Of a stretch of 64,000 nucleotides of DNA, positions 45,770-57,530 are shown in pieces; within the stretch, counting starts at the first letter, position 1, and each line of letters opens with the position of its first letter. Under the pieces are notes generated by a model. That model was given only the letters and a program-made list of their open reading frames with translations, was not told the origin of the DNA and made no database searches. The position numbers and the translations under genes are program-made. This stretch comes from Phoenix dactylifera (Eukaryota > Streptophyta > Magnoliopsida > Arecales > Arecaceae), in NCBI RefSeq assembly GCF_009389715.1, contig NC_052399.1, positions 6,016,585-6,080,584 of the forward strand, read 5' to 3'.

Positions 45770-47581
45770 GAGAGCATCAGTTACGAGAGAGCGCCCAGGT
45801 TTACAGGTGAAAGCTAGTTAGAGGAGACTTTCTTCGGCCTTGGACGGTATGATTAATTAGGCTGCTACCGTGGTTTAGATAAATATATATTATGATATTT
45901 TTCTAGTGTTTCCACTACTTCTAAGTTACAAATATATGGAGTATGTAATTAGACATCGGCGTGGCTTTCTGTTTTCTGAGCACTTCCTATCCTTTTTTCC
46001 TTTTCATTTCAAGATGATGGTATACCATGTTGTTTGAGATAAAGCAGGATGAACAATGAACTCTGTCCGTTTGAATCAGAGGGATGGGTTTCTCAGATGA
46101 CATGTCTTGCTCTTGATTTTAACCATTGTTTCTCTCGTCAAAAAAAAAGAAAGAGATATTAACCACTGTTTCCTCATGTCCCAAAAGAGTCATGGCAAGA
46201 AAAAAGGTTTGGAGGACCAGTCGTTGAACCCTAGCACAGGCAGGGAAAGTTAGAGACAGAAATTATCCAGTAGGAGAACAAAGAGTAAGCATCAATAATA
46301 TGATCTAAAGCAGTGTGCCAGGACTTAAGCAGAATAAAGAAATGAGCATGATTCTTTCAGGAAACCCACTCCCTAACTTTAAGAAGCTTATTAGGAACTA
46401 AAGCTTGCAGCATTCGCTCCTGACACCTGACCAGAGAATTAGAATCAGCTTTTTGTGTAAAGGTGGATGGTGTTTTTGTTTAGCAAAAAGAAGGGATTCA
46501 AAATATTAAAAGATCTTGGCTATTTTTTTCAATGTTATCTCAACATTTGGATTTCTGACAAGTCATCGCATATTGCTTAGAGTTGCTCGGCAGCTTTTTT
46601 AAATTAAAGAGGGATTTTTTATGATAAAAATTCCTCTGAAATAATTGCCTTTGTAAATCTCAAATGGAATAGACCTCTACATTGACAACAAGTCTAGAAC
46701 TCAACCGTGGCCTCTCCTCTCCGGAAGAATATGACAAGGTGGCTTCTCGATCGAGTGTACGTGATGCTATTTTTTGTCAAACGACAAATTTACCCCACTT
46801 TAACCACGATTTGAGGTGCAAGAAGCATGCATGTCACTTTGAACCCATCCAAAATCTTATTTCAGACTTGATCTAAACTATGAATCTATAACCATTGTTT
46901 TGGCCAGAAATCCATGATTCCGTTAGACTTGGCCTAGCAGAATTAAACCTTGCCATGCGGCCCTAATAATTTAATTTGACTTCAATAAATCTTAAATTGC
47001 AGAAATTTTTTTATTGCCAAATTTGTTTGCGAAACCCTTTTGTTATCGAAGTCCTAAAAAATATTATATTTTTTTCTCTCGTATTTGTGGGTGGATTTCT
47101 GCCACTGAGGAAACATGTTTTCCTTCAGTAATTTCATTTCAATCGAGTTTTTATTAACATAAGAAATAGGAAAACAATTGGTGTGGACTTTTCTTCGAAA
47201 AGGGTTTTATTTTAACAGGAAAGAGGAGAGTAGATGGTTAATTTGGATTGTGCAAATTTGATTAAAAAACCAAATAAAAGATCTCAACCATTCACTTTGT
47301 TCTATCATGTGCAACACACGTAATGAATCTAATCCTAATTAAAGCATGACATAATGCTTAATGAACATGGTAAGTAATCATGCAATACCTGAGTCCAAAA
47401 CTTAGATTGCAACTCTTTCAAGTCAGATCTAGGTCATAACCCATTTGGGACCTTTTTATGAACAACTCATTTGAGACTTATTTGTTTCCATATACGAATT
47501 CTATCATTGGAACTACTAGAGGACTATGTATGACTGGCTTGTCCAACCCCTAAGCTTGTTAATATTTACTTTTATCTTTAT

Positions 47582-47618
<37 letters not shown>

Positions 47619-48989
47619 AAGATTTACTTTTGTCAAATGCTTAGCTCAAAAGAGAGCGGGATAGATATGGAGAGAGAGAGAGAGAGAGAAAGCGAGAGAG
47701 AGAGAAGATGAGATTGTTCACTTGCAAATAAACATATTTAATATGCAAATAGATGAGGCTGTTTGGCTTATTCTCACAACTAACTAAATAATTACAAAAG
47801 ATACCCATGTCTTGCACAATTTCAAAATAAACCTCACCTACATGGTTTAGCTTCTAAATCATGATTTCTATATAATTTGATATAATATCCACCCGATTAG
47901 ACTTCTCTTATTCTAGATTTTCTTCTGAATTCGGTTAATTCTCAAGCTGATTAAACTTTTCATGCTCTCATTCTTCTAAATTCAATCCAATGTTATGTTG
48001 ATCAAGCTCTCCTTGCTTTGGATACTCATCTTCGAAGTCTACTCTTCAAGTAAACCTTGTTTGAAAAAACTATCCAAGAGTCAAAGCAAGAGAGGTTTAT
48101 CCTCAATTTGCATTTTTTTTTCTCTTCCTAGGTTACATACATGAATCTTATTTTTGACTAGTTTAATTGCTACATGGATTTCAAGTTTCCATCACATTTG
48201 CATAAAAGAGGAGTGCCTTTAAGATGATCAATTAGATTATATTCCAAAATTTCCTTCAAGAAGGAATAATTGAACAAATCAATGACATCTCACTCCTCCA
48301 TTGCAACCTACCACATTAAGGGCCTCTTTGGAGAGAGGAACCCATTATCCATGGATACTCCGGTGGGAAAATAGGGAGGCATACGAAAGTGGAAGAGGTG
48401 GAGACTGCATGGTTAGAGAAGAGAAAATTATTTAGTCCCTAAATTTTAGTGATAATGTAAATCACATTTGAGGCAGAATTCGTATTTCCTGAAATTTTGA
48501 GATTCGGAGTATCTGCCTGCTTCAGGACTTTATTTTCCCCCCTCACTTCACTTCCATCATTCTTTAATTCCTACAGCCATACAATAATCATGGATAATGA
48601 ATGCGAAGCATCAAAAAAAGGCTATCAATAATATCATCTCTAGGGTTGCTTTCTTAGCACAATTATGCCTCAAGTCCATGCATTAGCTGGGCCTCCTAAT
48701 AATGGATAAGCCATCGACTAAGATTCATTATATTATATCGCCTTTTTTTTATATAGATAAGCCCTTATTTTTTATGTGTCCTTGGGCTTGACAAGTGTAA
48801 GAATGCAACAACTTGAGAAAGGCTATTTTTATTTGTCAAAGTAAGCAGCTTTTTTCCTTTTTACATAGTCTTTTTACAAAGCCTTGACACAAATCTTTCA
48901 AGTGCCGTGACACAACTAGCCAGGCGTTGAACTTTTTGGACAATCTTTAGTGAATACATTTTTTGTATTGCTCAGTTTTGCTCTAGTTT
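45770..48989. other. Intergenic DNA without recognised gene
   Basis: AT-rich, with two (AG)n tracts. At 48318 GGGCCTCTTTGGAGAGAGG looks like a DNA transposon end, but its partner was not found. Confidence 0.4.
47589..47706. repeat. Two (AG)n microsatellites
   Basis: GA-runs at 47587-47616 and 47669-47705 are separated by about 50 bp of unique sequence. Confidence 0.93.
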
Positions 48990-48999
48990 TGCCTCCATG

Positions 49000-49140
49000 C
49001 CTCATTGTATTACCATGAATCCCAAATTTCGTTGGAAAGCATCATAAAAGAATATTTTGGCCAAACTTCCATTATCAACAAGAATTCTATTTATATTATA
49101 ATTTACAATTGTAAGAGAAATAATTACAACATCATCATGA
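49000..49140 (-). pseudogene. Retrotransposon aspartic protease fragment
   Basis: One minus-strand frame reads PHDDVVIISLTIVNYNINRI, then LVDNGSLAKIFFYDAFQ. This matches the start of Ty3/gypsy protease (PHDDALV...RILVDTGSSADVLF in typical elements). The catalytic D-S/T-G is changed to D-N-G, so it would be inactive even if made. The fragment is open but short and lacks the rest of pol. Confidence 0.75.
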
Positions 49141-49156
49141 GGAGTCTATACTCCTC

Positions 49157-49963
49157 CTAAGTTGGCGTCAGAGAAAGAGATGACGTCTTCCGTGTATTGT
49201 CTCTTTGAAGCAGCTTCGGCCTCCAGCGGGGCCCGATTGTTTGAGGTGCTTGGAACCTCAGGAGGAATACCGGCAATGGTATTAATAATCCATATCGTTG
49301 GATGATTATTGATGGGCTCCACGGGCGGCAGATCAGAGGCTGAGGCAGGCCCTTCTTGGTCACACCGATTATGTACATACCGGTCCAACCATCCACGTCG
49401 GTGACTACCTCAATCTCATCCTTGAGTTGGATGCACTCCTCGATGTCATGTCTGTGGTCTCGGTGGAATCGGCAATACTTCTTCTTATCTCTTTTGCTCG
49501 CTAGGACATTCATTCAATGTGGAGGGCGCACGTAACCTTGGCCTTGAATCTCCATAAGAATCTGAGTCCTCGGTGTAGTGAGTGGAGTATACCTTTTTAA
49601 ATTTTGAGGAGAACTCTTGGGCCGTCGTAAGCTCTTTTTATCCCAAGGTGAAGTACTCCTTGACGCACCTCGCTGTTCTCATCTCCGTTTTCCTCCTCGG
49701 AGGGGTCTTCCCCCAGTAGACTTGTGATAGAAGGCCATGACTTTCTCTATTTTGGCATATTTCTCAGCTCGTGCCACCATTTCGGCGAAGTCAATCGAAA
49801 AGTGTTTCTCCAAGGAGAAGAGAAAATGAGACGGTCTTAAGCCACCCTTCATTGCTGACATCGGGCTCAACTGATTTAGATCGTGGACTTCTAATGTCGC
49901 TGCATTAAAGTGGTTGACATTATCTCTAAGGGACTCTCTCTTCTTCAGCTTGATGTCAAGCAA
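49157..49963 (-). pseudogene. Retrotransposon gag, broken
   Basis: Two open pieces in different frames remain. The upstream piece (49679-49963) has LKKRESLRDNVNHFNAATLE ... MSAMKGGLRPSHFLFSL, the retrotransposon gag core that packages element RNA. The downstream piece (49157-49513) has CRFHRDHRHDIEECIQLKDE, the Cys/His nucleocapsid-type motif. Frameshifts and stops separate them. Further gag-like but unreadable sequence extends to about 50850. Confidence 0.8.
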
Positions 49964-50865
49964 CGCATTGGAACTACAACACTGTCTTCAACAGAAAATG
50001 AAGTGCGAGTAAAAACACGTCCAAGCTGCTCGAAGAAATGGATAGATTTAGGCTGAAGCTTTGAGAACCAAAACTAAGACGTTTTAAGAAGATTTACAGA
50101 AAAAGCTTTGCAAAAAAACGACGTCAATGGCTCCATGCAGCATCATGAGAGTTTTAAAACTCTTCAAATGATCCAAAGAATCCGAGGTGCCATCATATGG
50201 CTCCACTTAAGACATCCTGAACCAAGGTGGGATCGGTTCTTTCATAATCTACCAAAAAAAAAAAATTCGTGAAGAAGTCGAGGTCATTATTCGCCCTCGA
50301 TTCTTATCCTCTAAGAGCCTGAATTTGACGGCCTATCTTCTCAATTTTTCTGTCAAGGTCGGGGTCCCGTTAAGATAGAGGCTCCATATGGTGAGGTGAT
50401 GAAAGATCCAGAGCAGAATCCTTGGGGCTTGGCGGTCGCTTCCCATCTCGACTAAGACTTCTTCATCCGGTGTGTTGACTCTGACGAGATCACTCTGGGA
50501 TTTGGCGTTGCGAATGGAGGCTAATATGGCACGTGTGGCGCATTGGTTGCTAGAAGTGGCGACTAGGTTGAGCAGGTTTCGATCGGACTAGTTCTGACTG
50601 TGCTGTCGTTTGTTGTAAGCCCTGAACTACTGCGATCAAGGCCTGCACCAATTGTACAAGCAGATTGAACTGCTCAGTGTTCATAGGTGCAGCCGGCTAT
50701 ACCGGCGAAGCGTGCTCCATAATCTGCAATGATCCTTATGAGGCCAGAGCACAACATTGCGAGGCATGAGATGCACCGTGAGTCCTTTGCGACCTCATCT
50801 TGACAATTCAATTCCTCCTTTCGTTTGGTATCGAAATAGTTGGGGGCCTTCCTCTAGCACCAATC

Positions 50866-51420
50866 TGTTGCTGTTGAATCCTGAATCAAGATCGGAGCGT
50901 TACCCGACTAGCTCTGAGGTCGGTGATAACCAAACTAAATGATCCGACCAAGGTGTGGAAGAACTAGTCTCCTCCGAGGATGACCTACAAGAAGTCCACT
51001 TGCTAGAAAGTATTCAATGGGGGACCTTTCGATGTCTAAATCAAAATGGTAAGGCAACAGTATGAAAGAAAATTTTTTTTGCAGAATAGAGTCTCTAAAT
51101 GAGCTTACTTAAGGACCCCTGAACTATCCTTTTATATAGGGTAGTCAACCGATCTGTTATCTGATTTGGTGTGGCATGCCTTAATTGCTAGATAGCGGTC
51201 AGTCACATATTTACAACGTGGAAAATATTTTGCATGAGCAGCATGCGGCGGTAATTATGCCGATCATGTGTTGACAATAGTGTTGCCATAACTGTCAGAA
51301 TTTATTAACATGTGTCGAGTAGCTTCTCGGTATTAATCGAAGTTGTTCACCTCAACTAATACCAAGGTCAAAGAGGTTGGTCTAATATAAGGTCAAGATA
51401 TCCAACATTTTTTCCCATCA
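50866..51420 (-). repeat. LTR of the truncated gypsy element
   Basis: 555 bp; on the minus strand it starts TGATGGGAAAAAATGTTGG and ends CAGCAACA (TG...CA). It aligns end to end with 60756-61802 once the nested MITE is removed; shared blocks include AATGAGCTTACTTAA and AGGTCAAGAT. Confidence 0.8.
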
Positions 51421-52431
51421 CCTTCCATAAGGGAACTTGTGATTCATTAACTACTTCCTATGAAGAAATGAGAAGGCCCACTTATTAGTCCAACACACAT
51501 TCAACCTAGCCAGCACCCAATTTTACTAATGGAACTAGAGTTTTAATTGGCCATTAGTTATGCATAGAATGGAGGGTGACAGACGATGTCGAGGTATAGT
51601 GAGATACCCAACTGCAATGATAATATATTAAATAACCTTTAGCAGAGACACACCCGATTTTGTCGACCGTCATATTGAAGCAATTTCCATAATTATCATG
51701 ATAGAGCTAATATTTAACAAGAACTCGAGTAGTTCTTTAAATATTTAAAAATTTTGAAAATTATTATAAAATAGCAAAAAATATTTATTATTTCAATCAA
51801 TTTGTATCAATTAAGATGATAAAGCTAATATTTGATCAGTCATGCTACAATAACCACATCGAAAAGATTGTTGCTATAATTGTCATGCCACTTAGAATGA
51901 GAAGGTTCATGCAGCACATACATTGATGCAATTCCCAATCAGGTTGTGGTATAGAGTACCAAATCTCTTATATGCCATAAGATATACTAGAAGTGAGGAA
52001 AAATTTTGACATAGTAGATTTGTTATATTTACTCTTGTTTATAATTTCTTAAAAAAATTTAAAATCTGGAATCTCATAATTAGTGAGGGTACCAAATTGA
52101 GTCGAATTGAGATATCATTTATCTTGCATAAGATTTTTGGCAGAAAAGTTTTTAATAATCATCTTGACCTATATTTAGAATATTTTCATTGATTTTGTAT
52201 AAAATAAAACAAATGAAAAAGCTATTGTTCTTCCTTTTTTTTTTTGATGATAATTGGCCCTTTTTTATTGACATGCTTTGGTTAGCAGCGCCATCACTGC
52301 TAGTGCCTCAGCATACCTTTAATGTTGATCCAGCCCCTTCCTTTTTCCTTTTTTGCTTTTGCTACCCTCCATCCAACTCTATCACTTATTATTAGCTATT
52401 AGCCCTCTCACAACCATTGCTCTCTGTATCT

Positions 52432-52710
52432 CCTGTCTTGGGTTGATTTTGTCCCGATGATAGATAAAAGAATTTCCAGTATAGATCTATATTGTATATC
52501 ATATTGCCTATATTTCAAATAGCTAAACTGAGCAGCGATTTGGGTGCTAGGTGCTGAGATATCAAGAATACCTGTCTTACCATTGATTTGTCTCCATGAT
52601 AAATAGGAGAATTTTCAATATTGATGGACATTTGCATATCATATCTTTTGATATTTCAGATAGCTTATCTAGGGTTTAGGTTTCTGGATCCCAAGATATG
52701 GAAAATAAAA
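52432..52710. repeat. Imperfect tandem duplication, about 139-bp unit
   Basis: Copies starting CCTGTCTT at about 52432 and 52571 share GATTTTGTC/GATTTGTC, GCATATCATAT-like and ATTTCARATAGCT blocks in order. Diverged; origin unknown. The rest of 51421-53100 shows no gene. Confidence 0.6.
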
Positions 52711-52949
52711 TTCTTGATTTCATATTCATTTTACACTTTTAATCTATATATCAATATATTTTAGGCAAAAGGTTGATACCTATATGCTAAAAGAACAAAT
52801 AAAATCTGCAACAATGATATGAGGAAATAAAAAATTATTGGATGGATCAGGTCCAAATGGATCAAGCCACTAATCAATTACTGCATCATCCATTCTTATA
52901 TCCAAACTATTCAAGATCAAAATGGGATGAGAATTTATACTGTCATTCA

Positions 52950-52951
<2 letters not shown>

Positions 52952-52996
<45 letters not shown>
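52952..52996. repeat. (TA)n microsatellite
   Basis: An uninterrupted TA run of about 45 bp, roughly 1.1 kb upstream of the HHO-type gene start. Confidence 0.95.
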
Positions 52997-52997
<1 letters not shown>

Positions 52998-54097
52998 TTT
53001 GGAATTTAGACTGGTTTTTTGTATTTGACACATTTAAGGATGCAAATAAGATAGGCGGATTGAGTTATAAGTAATTTTAATTTAATTCGATTTTTTTGTT
53101 TAGGTCTCATACCCAATTTAATGCAAGATCGGATGGAATTTTGGGGGTTTCTCAATCTCTGATAACTTTTCTACAAGGAATACCATTTAGTGTGAGCGAA
53201 CACGTCCCAAGCAGTACGAACTGCAAAAATGTACGAGCAAACAAGCAATACTTGTACGTTGGGAGGACCGCTGAAACCCTTATTTTGTCCCATCAGGTGG
53301 AACAAATACCAGGATATACCTTCATACCTCTCACACGGAACCTCCCTCCAATCCCACTTAACTCGTTCCCAGGAAACACCAAAACCAGCAGCAAGGCACC
53401 CGGCCGTTTCCCCCAGGCCCAGGTGGAGTCGACGCCCCTTCGAATCCCCCAAGGGGCAAAGGTAACCCAATCCAAATTAAAAAAAACAAAATAATAATAA
53501 AATAATCGGACAATAAAATACTGGAGGATTTTTCTGGAATCTCCTCTGCCACCCATACGCGGCGTGGCAGGTGCGCCTTGACATCCGGGGCGAAGATTCC
53601 TCTCCCGATTCTCCCCCTCGCCAAATCCCAGCCGTTCGTTTCCCGATCGAGAGCGACATCTTACCGTCGTCTGTCTCGGGTTCCAGTCGCGGTCAGTCGA
53701 GTCTTCGATCTTATCTCCTCGTCCTCCTGCTGACGTCGATGCCAGCCTATGGCAGCAGAATCCCACCGCGGATTTTTTTTTTTTTTTGTTATGAACCATG
53801 GAATATTCAAAAACCCCTCGATCCAAGATTCGATGGCGTACGCGACGCCCCGACCTCGATTCCTCCCCCCTTCCCATCTTTCCTCTCTCTCTTAATCCCA
53901 CCCTCCCTTCCGTTTTATCCCTATCTCGTAGTTTCTTGCCTTCTTGCCCGAGTTTATTCCTCCCTTTCCTCCGGCTCTAAGATCCCCTTATTCCCCTTTA
54001 TTCCACTCCCCCTTCCGGTCCGTTCGAAGCGATATCCCATTATATTTCAGCGCCTCGGTCGTCCCAGGCTTTTCTTGTTCTCGTGCTGTTGTTCTCC

Positions 54098-56604
54098 ATG
54101 GATTTGGCGGAGCGGGCACGGAGGTGCCATGAGTACGTGGAGGCGCTCGAGGAGGAGCGCCGGAAGATCCAGGTGTTCCCGCGCGAGCTCCCCCTCTGTC
54201 TCCAACTCGTCACCGAAGGTTCTTATCTTTCTCTCCTCTTTGTTCGTGCTTTCTGTGGGGCTTTTATTCTTGGAGTACCAGGCTGGTGATTTGGGTTTTG
54301 GTGGTGGTGGTTGCAGCGATTGAGAGCATTAGGGTGCAGATGGGGAGCAGCGAGGAGACGGTGACGGACGGGCCCGTGCTGGAGGAGTTCATCCCCTTGA
54401 AGCCGACCTCCTCTTCGATCGAAGAGGAGAAAGGCGGCTCCATGGAGATGGATCAAGAGAGATCGGATACGAAGCCGGATTGGCTCCGATCCGTCCAGCT
54501 CTGGAGCCAAGACCCAGACCACTCGCTCCCTAAAGCGGTGAGAGAGAGCGAGATCCGGATGTTTTATTCTTTGTTCTTCGTTTTATTCCTCTAAATCGTA
54601 CTCTCGTGGCACACTAGGAGCCTCCGAAGAAGCCGATCGCGGTGAATGCGAAGAAGATCGGCGGAGCCTTCCGCCCATTTGACAGAGAAAAGCACGTCCC
54701 GGCGCCGGTGCCGTCCGCGGCGGCGCCCGCGAGCTCTACTACGGTTGGCGGAGGAAGCAGCGGCGAGAAAGAGAAGGATAAGGAAGGCCAGTCCCAGCCT
54801 CACAGGAAGGCGAGGCGGTGCTGGTCGCCGGATCTCCATCGCCAGTTCATCCACGCCCTCCAGCAGCTCGGAGGCTCCCATGGTTGCTCCGAAAACTATC
54901 ATTCAATCTGAAAATGAGATAATTTTATTGCCAGTATGTTATATATGTTCCTAAATTTGAAACGGGATTGGTTGCAGCCGCGACGCCGAAGCAGATCCGG
55001 GAGCTGATGAAGGTGGACGATCTCACCAACGACGAGGTCAAGAGTCATTTACAGGTAAATAAATTGCATCTCTATCAATTTGATTGTTACTCTAAATTTT
55101 TATTGTTAAACTTAGGATTGCAGAATCTGATGATTTTGAAATACATAATAGGATTAGCCGCCCCTGGTCGTTGCATTAATTCGCCATTTTGATTGGTTCT
55201 TCATGATGATCTTAGGGTGCCAACAGAGCATCCCATGCATCGGGACTTATTCAGACTTTAGGGAGACCCTTCCTGTCGCTAGGTATATTCTCTTCTTTTG
55301 ATTCCCCTGGTCATTTGATGCTGGTGATCTTGGGCCGCCCCTGGCTATAATTTAAACTCTTCCTCTCCTCGTCGTCTAGCTCGAATTGGACTGTGGCAAC
55401 CTGTCGTCCTGGTTATCGAATAATACTGTAGGCTTTGATACTACTTTAGCATCTCATTGGTGACGTGATTGCCAGGATTCCAAAATTTCAAACCAAAGGT
55501 GGTGGAGCTGAGAGTTGGTGCCATTGGCCTACCTGCCTTATCTATTTGTCTAAAATTTTCCACATGACAGATCATTGTAATACTCCCGTCTATTGGATTT
55601 GGAAGATTGGCATCTCCAATAAACAATGTTATGCTGAACTCTTATCCTTATCTTCATGGACCCACTTATTGTTTCCACTGATCGAATTGGTGACGGAGGA
55701 GCTTTCTCATCTGAAATTCATAGTTTAAGTTGCTGATTTTGGCAGCCATATTTTGCATGCATCACTGGTATGGTTGGTCCATCCTGACAGTCATCAACCC
55801 GCATTACATTCTTGGAGGCCTGTTCTTTTTGGCAATCGAGATTCACCATTTTCCATTCCATAATCTCCTTTCTATTTTAAAAACAATATCTTTTGCTTGC
55901 ATGATCGCCATAGTGGGAAGGAGTCTGCGCCAGAAGGTGTGCAGCTTAAGTTTGATCCATTTGATTTTATTCAGAATGACAACCTTTCAAAAGGTACAGA
56001 TGAAATAAGTAACATGATTCAGCGAACTTTCACAAGAACAGGTTTTCTGTGACTCCGTGGAGTCTTACTTCTGTTCGAAAATTTTGTGAGAATTTTGTTA
56101 CAGCACCATGTTGCATACAATGAGTATCCATTCTCCTGATTGTAGTTTGTTTGAGTCGAAGTACTTCGTATCTTATACTTCTTGGATGCACAATTTCGTG
56201 ATTCGGTGGTCTTACATGTTCAAATCATGTTGTTGTTTCAGAAATACAGGCTGCACAGTAGACGGCCAAGCCCCGCAGTCCAGAGCAGCGGCACCAGCAG
56301 CCCCCCGACTCCCCAGTATGTAGTGGTTGGCGAAATATGGGTCCGGCCGCCGGATTATGCAGCAGCTGCGGTTGCAACAGCAGCACAACCAGCCAATGGA
56401 GCTGGTGGAATCTATGCTCCTGTTGCATCGCTGCCATCGGATTTGAGACATCAACAGCAGCAGGTTAAGCAGCAGTCACATAGGTCTCCCACCGGGCCAC
56501 TACATTCACAAGGTAGATGCAGTGGAGATGACGGTGCTGCCAACTCTGCTTCCCCTACTACCTCGTCATCTTCTCAGACCACAACAGCTTCACCTCCCTT
56601 TTGA
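54098..56604 (+). CDS. HHO: GARP/G2-like transcription factor of the HHO (HRS1/NIGT1) group
   Basis: This is a nuclear DNA-binding repressor type; in Arabidopsis the group links nitrate and phosphate supply to gene expression. Five exons, 54098-54218, 54317-54537, 54618-54882, 54978-55054 and 56242-56604 (TGA), join in phase to 348 residues. The N-terminus [20 protein letters not shown] plus [15 protein letters not shown] is the HHO-specific domain. The G2-like Myb domain covers about 177-234: [20 protein letters not shown] ... [10 protein letters not shown] ... [16 protein letters not shown]. After it, [10 protein letters not shown] and [17 protein letters not shown] are group motifs, followed by a Gln- and Ser-rich tail. 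The last intron (about 1.2 kb) splits the Myb domain between HLQ and KYR. The leader (53560-54097) is CT-rich. The start is set by the conserved N-terminus. No defects seen. The exact HHO number cannot be told from sequence alone. Confidence 0.94.
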
Positions 56605-56859
56605 CCCTTCGGAGAGCAGCCAGATAGCATTTTTGGAGTTTGCTTTTTTGTGTTTTCTGTGATGAAAGTAAATAAATAGAAGCATATATGTATGAAAGTT
56701 TATTTTGTTGTTTCTCTAATGACCTGTATGTGAAACAGCGACTGGAAGTTAAAACATCATCAGTAGAGGTTGCTACCTTGCTGCTGGTGTATTTTGCTCC
56801 TCTTCTTAGCTCTATCCTCAGTTATCGTTTGATTCCCAAGGTTTTATATATATCTACTG

Positions 56860-57467
56860 CTAATTAATTTCTCCATAGTTCTTAACAACCTTTCAGGATA
56901 TTGGTCTGATTGCTTTATTTTTTTCCCCCTTCATTGAGTTGAATTTGATGAGAGTTTACAATATTCGCATATTATCTCACATGAGCTTTCGAAAAATGTT
57001 GCGATAATTTTTTCTCGATCTAGGAACAGCTGGGGACATAATGGGTTATTGTCTATGACATTTAACCGTATGTGACATTTAGTCATGTTTCCGATGAGTG
57101 CCCTAGCTAGCTTAAGAGATCAGTTACCGCAATCACAACCCTTTGCGGCTGTTGTGATCACTCGAGACTGGTGTAGTACATGAACCACCACTATTCCATG
57201 TATATATAGCATGAGCCATGGTCTTTTGCGTGATCCGATGTACAGCATGGCTCTCACTATCAATGAATGGTATAAGCCCCGCCGGATCCAATGGATCACC
57301 ATCGCTTATGCAGTATAGAGATCCTGCTGCATCACAGCCATTATGTAATACATGAATGGCTATAATTCTGGGACCAATATCTTTATTTTATTTATTTTTT
57401 TGGTGAATCGGTTGCTCATACTACTCTAGCACGAGCACAGTTAGCTACATCAGAGCCAAGCAAATTA

Positions 57468-57530
<63 letters not shown>

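Larger units (their letters stand above)
48990..51420 (-). mobile_element. Truncated Ty3/gypsy-type LTR retrotransposon
   Basis: Minus-strand order is LTR (51420-50866), a primer-binding-like TTGGTGCTAGAGGAAGG directly after the LTR, decayed gag (to about 49150), then the start of protease (about 49150-48990). Reverse transcriptase, integrase and the second LTR are absent. It is therefore a truncated, inactive copy. The solo LTR at 60756-61802 belongs to the same family. Confidence 0.8.

Noticed and set aside
53293..53901. 202-codon minus-strand ORF upstream of the HHO-type gene
   Set aside because: No recognisable domain; it overlaps the putative promoter and leader of the plus-strand gene.
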